DNA of 64,000 nt, taken from contig NZ_BBOM01000009.1 in NCBI RefSeq assembly GCF_000974485.1, positions 248,001-312,000 on the forward strand, written 5' to 3'. The stretch is from Streptomyces sp. NBRC 109706 (GTDB lineage: Bacteria > Actinomycetota > Actinomycetes > Streptomycetales > Streptomycetaceae). Numbering within the stretch: position 1 is the first letter of the stretch; each line of letters opens with the position of its first letter. Of the stretch, positions 23,154 to 31,814 are shown piece after piece. A model generated the notes under the pieces. It was not told the DNA's origin. It ran no database searches and was given only the letters and a program-made list of their open reading frames with translations. A program made the position numbers and the translations under genes.

Positions 23154-23737
23154 CGCTGGTCCCCACGTGCCAGCACATCGGCGACGGTGGTGCCGCCGAC
23201 CCTGGCGTTGAGCCGGCCCCGGTTGGTCACCACGGCGATGACGACCAGCTCGTCCGGGTGCGGCGCGTCGGGGACGCGTATTTCCACCCCGTCGTAGTGG
23301 CTGCGCACCCAGACGTCGTCCTTGTACGCCGTCGGCACGTCGATGCGGTCGCCGGCGACGGCCGGCTTGGTCATGGAGGTGATCCAGGCGGCGCCGCCGC
23401 CGATGGCGTCGCGGAAGGCGTTGCCGAAGACGGAGGTCAACGCGGCGTTGATGTGCTCCTGTTCGCCGTCCGAGCCGACCAGGCCGCCCTTGCCGTAGCT
23501 CTCCACCGGCGCCCCGAGGAGCCGGGCCGCCTCCTCCCCGAGGGAGGTGCCCAACGCATCGGCGGCCTCGACGAGTTCGGAGAGGTCGTCGACGAACCCC
23601 CGTCCGGCGTAGGGGTTCCTGATCACCGCGCACACGGCGACCTTCCGCAGCGGCGTCCCGTCGGAGCTGCCGGCCGACGACCGGATCTCCTCGATCTGCG
23701 CGAAGGTCTTTCGGACCTGGAGTGACGAATCGGCCAC
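23150..23737 (-). CDS. DUF1185 / amino-acid-synthesis-family protein
   Basis: The 195-aa protein matches the poorly understood PF06684 family, with VCAVIRNPYAGRGFVDDL, SYGKGGLVGSDGEQEH and SHYDGVEIRVPDAPHPDEL. Family crystal structures exist but no reaction is firmly assigned. It starts at a GTG with GGAGAAGG upstream and is the first gene of the unit 23737-19319. The tight four-base overlap with the amidohydrolase suggests the two act on the same intermediate. It may be an enzyme of the catabolic route rather than of amino acid synthesis. Confidence 0.78.
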   Translation of the reverse strand: MADSSLQVRKTFAQIEEIRSSAGSSDGTPLRKVAVCAVIRNPYAGRGFVDDLSELVEAADALGTSLGEEAARLLGAPVESYGKGGLVGSDGEQEHINAALTSVFGNAFRDAIGGGAAWITSMTKPAVAGDRIDVPTAYKDDVWVRSHYDGVEIRVPDAPHPDELVVIAVVTNRGRLNARVGGTTVADVLARGDQR

Positions 23738-23754
23738 GGCACCTTCTCCTTCTT

Positions 23755-23805
23755 GGAAGTTCTGGCGGTTCTGGCAGTTCTGGCGGTTCTTGGCAGTTCT
23801 TGAAA
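23755..23805. repeat. Tandem 9-bp-like repeat in the 5' leader of the DUF1185 unit
   Basis: Units of the form GTTCTGGC(A/G) recur about five times upstream of the GTG start, within the predicted 5' untranslated region. Confidence 0.6.
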
Positions 23806-23842
23806 GTTCGTATCGCTGTACGAAGTTCGTGAGTAGGTCGCC

Positions 23843-23887
23843 ACGCTAGGGCCGGCATCGGCTCCCCCGGCATCACCCGGTGGGGTA
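23843..23887 (-). promoter_or_regulatory. Shared activator site and -10 box in front of the DUF1185-hydrolase unit
   Basis: The palindrome CACCC-GGTG-GGGTA (23874-23887, plus strand) is centred 35 bp upstream of a minus-strand -10 TAGCGT (23848-23843). There is no recognisable -35 hexamer, as expected for an activator-dependent promoter. The same module precedes two other units at 26927 and 34115. Confidence 0.65.
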
Positions 23888-23912
23888 GTTCCGGCCCGGC
23901 GGCGCGCGGCGG

Positions 23913-25202
23913 TCAGACGGCGAAGAGGATCGTCTCGGGCCAGATGACGAAGACCGTCATCGCCAGGGCGTAGGGGATCAGGAACGGCGCGGCGCCGCGG
24001 AACACCGTGACGGCGTCGAGTGACTTGTCCAGGCCCGAGGTGATGAAGACGTTCACGCCGACCGGTGGGGTGATCGCGCCGATCGTGGTGATCATCGTGA
24101 CGATGATGGTGAACCAGACGATGTCGTAACCGAGTTCGCCGACCAGGGGGAACAGCAGCGGGATGCTGATGACCAGGAAGCCGAGGGCGTCCATGATCGC
24201 GCCACCGACCAGGTAGATCCCCATCACGATCAGCAGGATCACGATGGGCGCGAGGGGCAGTCCGCCCACCCATTCGGCCAGGTCGAACGGGAGCCGGCTG
24301 AGGCTGAGGAAGCGGCCGAAGACAATGGCGCTGGCCACCAGGAAGATGACCATGGCGGAGATCCGCAGCGTCTCGATGATCGAGGTCCAGAAGAGGCTCC
24401 AGGTCAGCCTGCGGCTCAGCACGCCGATGACGATGGCGCCGAACGCGCCGACGCCCGCGGCCTCCGCCGGCGTGAACAGCCCGGCGAACAGCCCGCCGAT
24501 GGCGACCAGGAACAGCAGCCCGGTCTCGCTCGCCGCCGAAAGGGAGCTGAACCGCTCCTTCCAACCGGCCTTCTCCCCGGCCGGCCCGAGCTCGGGTCTG
24601 AGCCGGCACATCACGAACACCGTGGCCAGCAGCAGCAGTCCGACGACTATGCCGGGGGCCAGGGCCGCGCGGAAGAGGTTGGTGATGGACTGCTCGGACT
24701 GCACCGCGATGATGATCAGCGCGGTCGAGGGCGGCAGCAGGATGCCCAGCGTGCCGCCGACGGCGACCGCGCCGCCGGCCAGCCGGGGGCTGTAGCCGTA
24801 CCTCTTCATCTCGGGCAGAGCGACCGAGCCGACGGCCGCCGTGGAGGCGGAGTTGGAGCCGGAGATGGCGGAGAAGCCGATGCTCGCGGCGACGGTCGTC
24901 GCGGCCACGCCCCCGGGGAGGTGCCCGAACCACTTGTAGGCGGTGTCGAAGAGCTTGGCGCTGGTTCCCGTGCGGAACAGGACCTGTCCCATCAGGATGA
25001 ACAGCGGCACGACGGCCATCGTGTAGGAGGAGAACTGCCGGTACATGTCGGCGGCCACCAGATGAATGGCGGCGTCCACGTCCTTGATGATCACGGCGCC
25101 GAAGAAGCCGACGCCGAGCATGGCGAACGAGACCGGCACTCTGAGAAGCAGGATGCCGAGCATGACGACGATCCCGAGGATCGCCACGAGGGTCGGGCTC
25201 AC
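23913..25202 (-). CDS. TRAP transporter large permease (DctM)
   Basis: The 429-aa protein has about 12 hydrophobic segments and DctM signatures: VPLFILMGQVLFRTG, FSAISGSNSASTAAVGSVALP, GGTLGILLPPST and TIGAITPPVGVNVF. It is the sodium-coupled permease core of a tripartite ATP-independent transporter for organic acids. The GTG at 25202 (MSPTLVAI) with GGGAG six bases upstream is chosen; the longer frame to 25352 adds a Pro/Arg-rich non-membrane stretch. It is the last gene of the transporter unit. A carboxylated aromatic substrate is inferred from the neighbours. Confidence 0.9.
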   Translation of the reverse strand: MSPTLVAILGIVVMLGILLLRVPVSFAMLGVGFFGAVIIKDVDAAIHLVAADMYRQFSSYTMAVVPLFILMGQVLFRTGTSAKLFDTAYKWFGHLPGGVAATTVAASIGFSAISGSNSASTAAVGSVALPEMKRYGYSPRLAGGAVAVGGTLGILLPPSTALIIIAVQSEQSITNLFRAALAPGIVVGLLLLATVFVMCRLRPELGPAGEKAGWKERFSSLSAASETGLLFLVAIGGLFAGLFTPAEAAGVGAFGAIVIGVLSRRLTWSLFWTSIIETLRISAMVIFLVASAIVFGRFLSLSRLPFDLAEWVGGLPLAPIVILLIVMGIYLVGGAIMDALGFLVISIPLLFPLVGELGYDIVWFTIIVTMITTIGAITPPVGVNVFITSGLDKSLDAVTVFRGAAPFLIPYALAMTVFVIWPETILFAV

Positions 25203-25260
25203 AAGGTACTCCCGTGCGTGGAAACGGGTGCCGGCGTCGGAACGCCGGTCTTCGGGCCGG

Positions 25261-25770
25261 TCACCAGATGTCCACTTCGGCGGACCTGTCGCGCCAGCAG
25301 GCGGTGATCCGGCCCAGATCGCCGAGCAGGGCGACAACCAGGCCGACGACACCGACGAGCAGCACGAACACCAGCGGCCACAGCGGGACTTGAAGCGCCT
25401 CGGTCGCCGAGCCGGTGTCGTACTGGTTGAGTCCGTAGCGGAGCAGACTGAGCGCCAGCTGGACGAAGAGCGCGATCGACGCGAGGGTCACCACGGTGCC
25501 GACGACCAGCTGGACGCGCTTGGTCAACCGGCCGGTGACCATGTCGATGGCGACATGCGACTTGTGGGTCTGCGCCTCGCCGAGCGCGAACGCGGACACC
25601 ACCAGGACCAGCATCGACACGAGTTCGTAGGTGCTGCGGATCGGCGTGTCCAGCATTCGCAGCACGATGTTGGCGACGAGCAGCAACAGCATCGCGAGCA
25701 GCGCCACGCCACCGACATGGGCCAGCGACCGGGTGAACCGTTCGGTGCCGGCGATCAACCTGGTGGTCAC
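25261..25770 (-). CDS. TRAP transporter small permease (DctQ)
   Basis: The 169-aa protein has four transmembrane helices (about 16-38, 50-66, 85-108, 130-150), with the DctQ-type RMLDTPIRSTYELVSML and TGRLTKRVQLVVGT segments. It pairs with DctM in the membrane. The GTG at 25770 overlaps the solute-binding-protein stop (GTGA), with GGAGG just upstream. Coding in frame continues upstream to 25998 but lies inside the neighbouring gene. Confidence 0.88.
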   Translation of the reverse strand: MTTRLIAGTERFTRSLAHVGGVALLAMLLLLVANIVLRMLDTPIRSTYELVSMLVLVVSAFALGEAQTHKSHVAIDMVTGRLTKRVQLVVGTVVTLASIALFVQLALSLLRYGLNQYDTGSATEALQVPLWPLVFVLLVGVVGLVVALLGDLGRITACWRDRSAEVDIW

Positions 25771-26867
25771 GGCGCCTCCCCTGCCCGCTCGGTCCCGGCC
25801 GGTCCCTCGTCGTCGGCGGCGGTGGCGGCCTGGTCGACCAACTCGCGCATCCGGGCGAGCACTTCGGCGGCGTCGAAGTCGGCGCCCGCGTGGTCGTCGA
25901 CCCAGTCGTCGGTCAGGTCCTCCATCAGGCGGTCCAACTCGGCGCGGACGCCGGGCTCCAGCTCCTCCGTCTCGACGCCGTGCTCGGCGGCGGCCCACTC
26001 AAGGGCTCCCCGCACGTTCTCGTCGTCGTGGAACTCCGAGGCGAAGGTGGTCATCTCCTCGCGCAGGCCGAGAATCTCGTCCTGGACGTGTTGCGGCAGC
26101 GAGTCGAAGACCTCCTGGTCCATGACGGCCACAAAGCTGTTGGAGATGCCGAGGGGGTAGTCGGTGACATGCCCGACCTGCTCGGCGAGCGAGAAGTCCC
26201 GCAGCACCTCGCGCGAGGAGACATAGCCGTCGACGACGCCCGTCTGTAGGTTCTCCGCGACATCGGACATGGACAGGCTGAGCGGCGAGGCGCCGAGCGC
26301 CTCCATGGTGGGGATCGCGGCGCCGGAGCTGCGGATGGCGGTCCCCGCGATATCGGAGAGGCCGCGCACCGGCGACTTGGTCTGGATATAGGCCGGCTCC
26401 GTGGTGAACGCCGTGATGATCTGGTAGCCGTCGAACTCCTCGGGCCGGAACTCCAGGAGCAGATCGAGGAAGGCGGCGCTGCCCTGTTGGGCGTTCTCGA
26501 TGCCGACCGGCTGGTTGATCACCGAGGAGAGCGGGAACCGTCTGCTGTCGTAGGCCGGGGAGTCCAACCCGATGTCCACGACTCCGGCCGAGACGCCGTC
26601 GTAGATGTCGCCGGCGGACAACAGCGTTCCGCCGGGGTAGAGGTCGACCGTCACCTGTCCATCGGTCCGTTCGCCGAGCCGCCGGGCCCACTCCTGCATC
26701 TGCACCCCGGGGAAGGAGGCGGCGGGCGCGAAGAAGGCGTAGCTCAGCTTGATCTCGGCGTCCGGCTCGACAGCGGCGGGCGCGCCTCCCCCGCCCATAC
26801 AGGCGGTGAGGCAGAGCGCGGCGCCCGACAGGGCGACCACCGCTCGGTAGCGTTTTGTTCGAGACAT
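25767..26867 (-). CDS. TRAP transporter solute-binding lipoprotein (DctP)
   Basis: The 366-aa protein has a lipoprotein signal with lipobox LCLTAC at about 23, then a DctP-family binding domain. The substrate-carboxylate arginine region is in IAGTAIRSSGAAIPTMEALGA. GGAGAACG precedes the ATG at 26867; the in-frame TTG at 26879 is less likely. Lipid anchoring suits a Gram-positive cell without a periplasm. It is the first gene of the transporter unit and has the shared palindrome/-10 module about 60-100 bases upstream. Confidence 0.88.
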   Translation of the reverse strand: MSRTKRYRAVVALSGAALCLTACMGGGGAPAAVEPDAEIKLSYAFFAPAASFPGVQMQEWARRLGERTDGQVTVDLYPGGTLLSAGDIYDGVSAGVVDIGLDSPAYDSRRFPLSSVINQPVGIENAQQGSAAFLDLLLEFRPEEFDGYQIITAFTTEPAYIQTKSPVRGLSDIAGTAIRSSGAAIPTMEALGASPLSLSMSDVAENLQTGVVDGYVSSREVLRDFSLAEQVGHVTDYPLGISNSFVAVMDQEVFDSLPQHVQDEILGLREEMTTFASEFHDDENVRGALEWAAAEHGVETEELEPGVRAELDRLMEDLTDDWVDDHAGADFDAAEVLARMRELVDQAATAADDEGPAGTERAGEAP

Positions 26868-26926
26868 CTCGTTCTCCAAGCTTCTGGTGCGCTTATCGCG
26901 ATGTGCTGGGGCGAACGTGTGGCGGG

Positions 26927-26970
26927 ACGCTACCGAGGACTCGACGCCCGGGCATGGCCCCGTCCGGGTA
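26927..26970 (-). promoter_or_regulatory. Shared activator site and -10 box in front of the TRAP unit
   Basis: The palindrome-like GCCCC-GTCC-GGGTA (26957-26970, plus strand) is centred 34 bp upstream of a minus-strand -10 TAGCGT (26932-26927). The -10 is identical to that of the 23843 module. The left arm is the least conserved of the three copies. Confidence 0.6.
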
Positions 26971-27030
26971 CTTCTCGGTGTTCAGGGGCCGTGCCGGGGC
27001 CGGTTGACGGAAGGCGCGCGGGCGCGCGGA

Positions 27031-27069
27031 AGCGCCCCGGCGGGGCGGGTGGGGTCCCGCCGGGGCGCT
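27031..27069 (-). terminator. Hairpin terminator between the dioxygenase and TRAP units
   Basis: Arms AGCGCCCCGGCGGG (27031-27044) and CCCGCCGGGGCGCT (27056-27069) form a perfect 14-bp stem with an 11-base loop, 88 bases after the ThDP-enzyme stop. It separates the first catabolic unit from the transporter unit. Confidence 0.8.
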
Positions 27070-27157
27070 GTCGAAGGGGCGGCCAGGGCCTCGCCCGGCT
27101 GGCTGAAAACAGCCGCTGCCGAACTACACGCCGAACTGCCCTGGGGGCGGGCTCGGT

Positions 27158-28840
27158 TCAGTGGCCGATGAAGTCCTGCTCGGCCCAGGGGCCGACGACG
27201 CCGGGGTCGATCCGGGCATCCAGAACGAGGGGTCCACGCGGCCGGGCGAACCAGTCGGCGGCCGCCGCGAGGTCGGCGTGCCGGCGCACGGTGAGCGCGC
27301 GGGCCCCCGCCGCGCGGGCGCCCGCCGCGATGTCCCCGCCGCCGGTGAGGTCGGTGTCGGGGAAGCGCACCAGCTCCAACCCCGAGCCGTGGTCGAGGAA
27401 GTGGTGGACCTCGGCGCCGTAGGCGTGGTCGTTGTAGACCACGACCAGAACATCCAGGTCGAGGCGCACCAGGGTCTCCAGATCGGCCAGCGCCATGCGG
27501 TAGCCGCCGTCGCCGACGGCCAGCACGGTGAGTCGGTCGGGTCGGCCGACGGCCGTGCCGATGGCGGCGCCGAGGCCGAGGCCGATGGACTGGAATCCCG
27601 CGCTGGTGAAGACGAACCCGGCGGGGTCGGGGACGGAGAGGCCCATCGCCGGCCAGCCGATGAAGTGGCCGCCGTCCAGCACCAGCGACCGTTCGGCCGG
27701 CAGCAACTCCTCCAACCAGGCGGTGAGATCGGCGGGATGGCAGGTGCCGTCGGCGGCGGGCCCGGTGTTCCGCCCCGGTGGGTCCGGCGCCGGGGGGCGT
27801 GGCGGTGGGTCGAAGGTGCCGGCCGCCGGGCGGTCGTCGATCTCGGCGAGCAGCGCGGTGACCGTGGCCCCCACATCGCCGACGATGCCGAGATCGACCC
27901 GTCCGTTGAGGCCGATGGCCCGCTGGTCCCGGTCGATCTGGATCACCCTGACCCGGTGGTCGAAGACGGTGTCGCCGCGCGTCGTCCAGGTGGTCAGCGT
28001 CGCGCCCAGGGCCAGGATCAGATCGGCCGACTCCAGGGTCTCCACGGCGACGGGCTCGGAGAACCCGCCGGCGATGCCGACATCCCGTGGGTGTCCGGCG
28101 AACAGCCCCTTGACCACGGCGGTGGTCGCCAGCCGCGCCCCGATCCGGTCGGCGAGTTCGCCGATCACCGCGCCGGCCCCGGCGAGCCAGGCGCCCCGGC
28201 CGGCGAGCAGCACCGGGCGGCGCGCGGCCAGCAGTTCGGCGGCCAGCTCGGCTACGACCCGCTCGGACGGCCGGACATCGGCGGTCGGGGGCGACAGCGC
28301 GACGGCACCGGCGGGTTCCGCGGGCCCCGGGACCCGCGCCGCCTGCACGTCGAGCGGCATGTTGAGGACCACGGGTCGCCGCTCGTCGCGGGCCCGGCGG
28401 TAGGCGCGGGCCGTGTCGGCGACGACGGTCTCGGGCCGGTACAGCTGCTCGGCGATCCCGCCGGCGGCGGTGACCAACGCGGCCTGGTCGATATGGAAGT
28501 TGGACCTGGTCATCCCGGCGGAGGTCGCCCCGGCGATGACGACGACCGGGGTCCGGCTCTTGGCCGCCTCGCCGAGGGCGGTGAGGGTGTTGGTGAGTCC
28601 CGGCCCCTGGTGGACGCTGCAGACCGCGATCCGGCCCGTGGTGCGCCCGTAGGCGTCGGCCATGGCCATGGCGCCGCCCTCGTGGCGGGCCGCGAGGAAC
28701 CGCGCCCCGCCCCGGACGAGGGCGTCCGTCGCGACGAAGTTGCCGCTGCCCACCACCCCGAAGACGGTGTCGACGCCGTGGTCGGCGAGCGTGCCGCCCA
28801 CCGCCTCGGCGCCCGTCGTGTGCTCCCTGGTCACCTTCAT
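27158..28840 (-). CDS. Thiamine-diphosphate-dependent enzyme (acetolactate synthase/benzoylformate decarboxylase type)
   Basis: The 560-aa protein has the three-domain ThDP layout. The PYR domain carries the catalytic glutamate in ARHEGGAMAMADAYG (E54). The central domain carries VVKGLFAGHPRDVGIAGGF. The PP domain carries the cofactor motif GDGGYRMALADLETL, ending in YNDHAYG. In this setting it could decarboxylate a 2-keto acid or join aldehydes, for example the product of the hydratase-aldolase. The ATG overlaps the SDR stop by four bases. It is the last gene of the unit starting at LigA. The reaction is inferred only at class level. Confidence 0.82.
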   Translation of the reverse strand: MKVTREHTTGAEAVGGTLADHGVDTVFGVVGSGNFVATDALVRGGARFLAARHEGGAMAMADAYGRTTGRIAVCSVHQGPGLTNTLTALGEAAKSRTPVVVIAGATSAGMTRSNFHIDQAALVTAAGGIAEQLYRPETVVADTARAYRRARDERRPVVLNMPLDVQAARVPGPAEPAGAVALSPPTADVRPSERVVAELAAELLAARRPVLLAGRGAWLAGAGAVIGELADRIGARLATTAVVKGLFAGHPRDVGIAGGFSEPVAVETLESADLILALGATLTTWTTRGDTVFDHRVRVIQIDRDQRAIGLNGRVDLGIVGDVGATVTALLAEIDDRPAAGTFDPPPRPPAPDPPGRNTGPAADGTCHPADLTAWLEELLPAERSLVLDGGHFIGWPAMGLSVPDPAGFVFTSAGFQSIGLGLGAAIGTAVGRPDRLTVLAVGDGGYRMALADLETLVRLDLDVLVVVYNDHAYGAEVHHFLDHGSGLELVRFPDTDLTGGGDIAAGARAAGARALTVRRHADLAAAADWFARPRGPLVLDARIDPGVVGPWAEQDFIGH

Positions 28841-29655
28841 GGTTCTCTCCTGGCACCGGTGTTGATGACGATCCCGGTGACGACCCGAGCGGCGACCGGA
28901 TCGGCCAGATAGCTGTAGGCCCCCGTGTGGTCGTCCGGCTGCGGGGTGACCCCGAGCACATTGCCGCGGGCGATGCGTTCGTCGCGGCCCTCGACCCGGT
29001 CGGCCGTCATGCTCTGGCCGAGCGAGCGCAGCCCGCCGAACCGGGTGCCGCCGGTGCCGCCGGGGGCGACACCGTTGACCCGGATCCGGGGGGCGAGATC
29101 GACCGACAGATGGTCGACCACCCCCCGGAGCGCCCATTTGGAACTGCCGTAGAGCACGCCCCCGCCGGCGGGGTGGAACGCGGACTCCGACAGCGTCAGC
29201 GTCACCGATCCGCCGGCCGCCGACAGCGCCTCCCGGCAGACGGTGATCCCCTTGAGCGCGCTGAGGACATTGGTCTCCCAGATCTCCCTGGCCGCCGACT
29301 CCAGTCGTGCGCAGTCGAGTTCGCGGATGGAGGCGTAGTAGTCGAACACCCCGACGCAGGCGGTGAGATGGTCCAGCCGGTGCTCGTCGCCGCGTGCGAC
29401 GTCCAGCGCCTCGGCCAGCGTCGCCGCGTCCGTCGCGTCGCCCACCACCGTCCGCAGCCGCCTCCCCGCCGGGCCGGCGGCGTCGCGGCGCAGCAGTTCG
29501 GCGTGGTGGGCGGATCTCTCCAGCACGGTGACGGTCGCGCCGAGCGCCAGATACCGCAGGCTCACCGCCCGTCCGATGCCGGAACCGCCGCCGGTGACCA
29601 GGGTGTTGAGCCCGGCCAGCGGTCCGGGCCGCGGCCCCTTCGGGTGCGCGCTCAT
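28837..29655 (-). CDS. Short-chain dehydrogenase, cis-dihydrodiol dehydrogenase-like
   Basis: The 272-aa SDR has the NAD-binding TGGGSGIGRA (about 21-30), the catalytic S156 in TLTLSESAF, and Y169-x3-K173 (YGSSK). The phrase TACVGVFDYYASI and the overall plan match BphB/HcaB enzymes, which re-aromatise the cis-dihydrodiol made by a ring-hydroxylating dioxygenase to a catechol. It overlaps both neighbours by four bases, between the dioxygenase small accessory gene and the ThDP gene. The functional call is well supported by context. Confidence 0.85.
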   Translation of the reverse strand: MSAHPKGPRPGPLAGLNTLVTGGGSGIGRAVSLRYLALGATVTVLERSAHHAELLRRDAAGPAGRRLRTVVGDATDAATLAEALDVARGDEHRLDHLTACVGVFDYYASIRELDCARLESAAREIWETNVLSALKGITVCREALSAAGGSVTLTLSESAFHPAGGGVLYGSSKWALRGVVDHLSVDLAPRIRVNGVAPGGTGGTRFGGLRSLGQSMTADRVEGRDERIARGNVLGVTPQPDDHTGAYSYLADPVAARVVTGIVINTGARREP

Positions 29656-29948
29656 GCTCCCGGTTTCCTCGCCAGCAGCCCGGTGATGAACTCCGGTTCC
29701 TGATAGCTCAGACAGTCCAGCGCCACCGCGTCGTAGCGGACGCAGGTGTTGCGCCGGGGGGACCAGATCTCCAGCCGCGTCCCGTTGCGCGTCTGGACCT
29801 TGCGCACCACGACGTCGGCGAACTCGTTGGCGATGACGACGGGGCCCTCGTTGCCGCCGTCGCGCGGATGGGGAAGGACCTCGCCGTCCTCGGGGTTCTC
29901 GGCCAGGGGGGTGTGCTCGGCCGTGGGTTCCGGCCCGTCGTCACTCAT
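29652..29948 (-). CDS. Small conserved protein of a dioxygenase cluster, function unknown
   Basis: The 98-aa protein has an acidic disordered N-terminus (about 1-35). A compact C-terminal part follows (VIANEFADVVVRKVQTRNG, then LEIWSPRRNTCVRYDAVAL). There are no membrane segments or recognisable catalytic motif. Similar small proteins are recalled beside ring-hydroxylating dioxygenase genes in actinomycetes, sometimes labelled as dihydrodiol dehydrogenase without evidence. It overlaps the SDR by four bases. An accessory or assembly role is possible. Confidence 0.7.
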   Translation of the reverse strand: MSDDGPEPTAEHTPLAENPEDGEVLPHPRDGGNEGPVVIANEFADVVVRKVQTRNGTRLEIWSPRRNTCVRYDAVALDCLSYQEPEFITGLLARKPGA

Positions 29949-29973
29949 CAGCGCGCTCCTTCGGTCGGTCGGG

Positions 29974-30498
29974 TCAGAGAAAGATCGACAGGTTGTGTGC
30001 GTTGATCACCGCCTGGTCCAGCACCGCGTAACGCCGCGCCAGCAGCCAGCCGTCCGCCGCGCGGCGCAGCGTGTCCCTGCGGGCGACCGAGTAGAGGTTC
30101 GGCTCGATGCTGTCCCCCCGGCTGCGGTAGACGAGGCAGTTCGACGAGACCAGCAGCTCGTCGTCCCGCTCCCCCGGATCCGCCACCACATTGGTCACGT
30201 AGTGCCGGGTACGGGACGGCGGCTGTTCGGCCCAGGCGAAGTCGGTCTCCAGCCGGGCGACCCGCAGGGTCAGGGTCTGCTTGTCGTCGTCGAAGATCCG
30301 CGCCGTCGGCGAGACCTCCCATTCGGCCAGGCCCTCCCTGGTCACCCGGAGCGGCACCACATAGCTGATGTCGTCCGTCAGATACCCGAGCCAGTCGCGG
30401 TAGCGGCGTTCGTCGAGCGCCAGCGCCTCGCGGTGCAGGAAGTCGGCGACGTCGAGCAGGGTGTCCCGGTCAACTCCCTTGGCTGCCACGTCCCTCAC
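29974..30498 (-). CDS. Aromatic-ring-hydroxylating dioxygenase beta subunit
   Basis: The 174-aa protein fits the BphE/NdoC small-subunit family, with FLHREALALDERRYRDWLGYLTDD at about 14-37, SRTRHYVTNV and the closing VLDQAVINAHNLSIFL. The beta subunit has a structural role in the alpha3beta3 oxygenase. Its GTG (30498) overlaps the alpha-subunit stop, so the two are made in equal amounts. Confidence 0.9.
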   Translation of the reverse strand: MRDVAAKGVDRDTLLDVADFLHREALALDERRYRDWLGYLTDDISYVVPLRVTREGLAEWEVSPTARIFDDDKQTLTLRVARLETDFAWAEQPPSRTRHYVTNVVADPGERDDELLVSSNCLVYRSRGDSIEPNLYSVARRDTLRRAADGWLLARRYAVLDQAVINAHNLSIFL

Positions 30499-31811
30499 AC
30501 CCGTCCCGTCATGTAGTCGGACCATCGGGACCAGAGATTGCGGAAGTTGGAGTCGTTGACATAGGGCTTCACCACATGCCCGGGACCGGGGAACTCCGGA
30601 TCGGGGGAGCTGTCCATGCCCATGATGTAGGGGAAGTCGACATCCCTGACCATGGTCGACCCGGCGGACCGCGTCACCCGGGCCCAGTTCTCCAGATCGT
30701 CCTGCTCGAACGTTCCAGCCTGTGCGAAGGCCAGGGTGTAGGCGCGGTACGCCTCCCGCTTGTACTCCTCGGACGCGTCCCTGGGAACCAGACACCAGGA
30801 GTACATCTCGGTTCTGCCCGGGCCGATCGGATGGTAGAGACGCATCGTCACAAACCGCACGCCGGTCTCCCCGGGGACCACGCTGAACGGCTGCATCAGA
30901 AAGGAGAGGTTGGGAAACAGCGTGCCGACGGCGGTCCTGGTCCTGGAGAACACCTCGATCTGTTCGGCGGTGAGGCTCTGCCGCATCTCGGCGGTCAACT
31001 CCTCGGGAAAACCGGCGAACGGCGGAAAGCCAGGGGTATGGCCGAGGCCGATGCCATGTCCCCGGCCGGGGATGCTCGCGGCCCAGCCCTGGCTGTGGGT
31101 GGCCCCCGAGGAGGCGAAATAGCCCAGATTGAAGCCGAACTGATGGGCGACCGGCGTGTGGTATCCGTCGCCGGAGAAGTTCTCGGCGGCGATCTTCCAG
31201 TCGGTCTCCGTGACCCAGTGGTCCGGCGGGCCGTGCACCTCGCTGCCCGAACGCCCCTGTTTGAGATAGAGGTCCAGATAGAACTGGAAACCGCCGAGGT
31301 ATTCGTCGAGCGACGGCGCCTCGGGGTCGATCGTCCCGAACACCAGACCCGCATAGCTCTCGGTGCGCACCTTGAGCAGACCCCAGTCGCGTCTCCTGAG
31401 CCTGCCCTCGTATCCCTCCTTCAGATAGGGAACGCCGATGAGTTCCCCGGAGTTCTTGTACACCCAACCGTGGTACGAGCAGCGGAAGTGCGAGGCGTTC
31501 CCCATCTCCGACTTGCAGAGCATGTTGCCACGATGCCGGCACATGTTGAGGCTGGCATGGATCTCGCCGTGCTCGTCCCTGGCGACGATGAGGTTGTTGT
31601 TGGCGATATAGCGGGTGACATAGTCGCCGGCGTTGGGCACCTCTGACTCGTGGGCGAGAAAGCACCACGCCTTGCCGAAAAGGCGTTCCTGCTCGATGGC
31701 GAAGATCTCGCTGTCGTTGAAGACGCGCGCCGGGAAGCGTCCCTGTGGAATTCCGTCCCTGATCTCTTCGAGGGCCGATTCAACTCCCTTACCGATCGGC
31801 GTCGTGGTCAT
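30495..31811 (-). CDS. Rieske aromatic-ring-hydroxylating dioxygenase alpha subunit
   Basis: The 438-aa catalytic subunit keeps the Rieske [2Fe-2S] ligands C91/H93 (CRHRG) and C111/H114 (CSYHGW). Mononuclear iron ligands H218 and H223 are in DGYHTPVAH, with D215 as the bridging aspartate. It inserts both atoms of O2 into an aromatic ring to give a cis-dihydrodiol, using electrons from the [3Fe-4S] ferredoxin and reductase at 20517-21921. The electron-transfer genes lie in a different unit. The substrate pocket cannot be read by eye, so biphenyl-, phenanthrene-, phthalate- or N-heterocycle-type rings all remain possible. Confidence 0.92.
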   Translation of the reverse strand: MTTTPIGKGVESALEEIRDGIPQGRFPARVFNDSEIFAIEQERLFGKAWCFLAHESEVPNAGDYVTRYIANNNLIVARDEHGEIHASLNMCRHRGNMLCKSEMGNASHFRCSYHGWVYKNSGELIGVPYLKEGYEGRLRRRDWGLLKVRTESYAGLVFGTIDPEAPSLDEYLGGFQFYLDLYLKQGRSGSEVHGPPDHWVTETDWKIAAENFSGDGYHTPVAHQFGFNLGYFASSGATHSQGWAASIPGRGHGIGLGHTPGFPPFAGFPEELTAEMRQSLTAEQIEVFSRTRTAVGTLFPNLSFLMQPFSVVPGETGVRFVTMRLYHPIGPGRTEMYSWCLVPRDASEEYKREAYRAYTLAFAQAGTFEQDDLENWARVTRSAGSTMVRDVDFPYIMGMDSSPDPEFPGPGHVVKPYVNDSNFRNLWSRWSDYMTGRV

Positions 31812-31814
31812 GGG

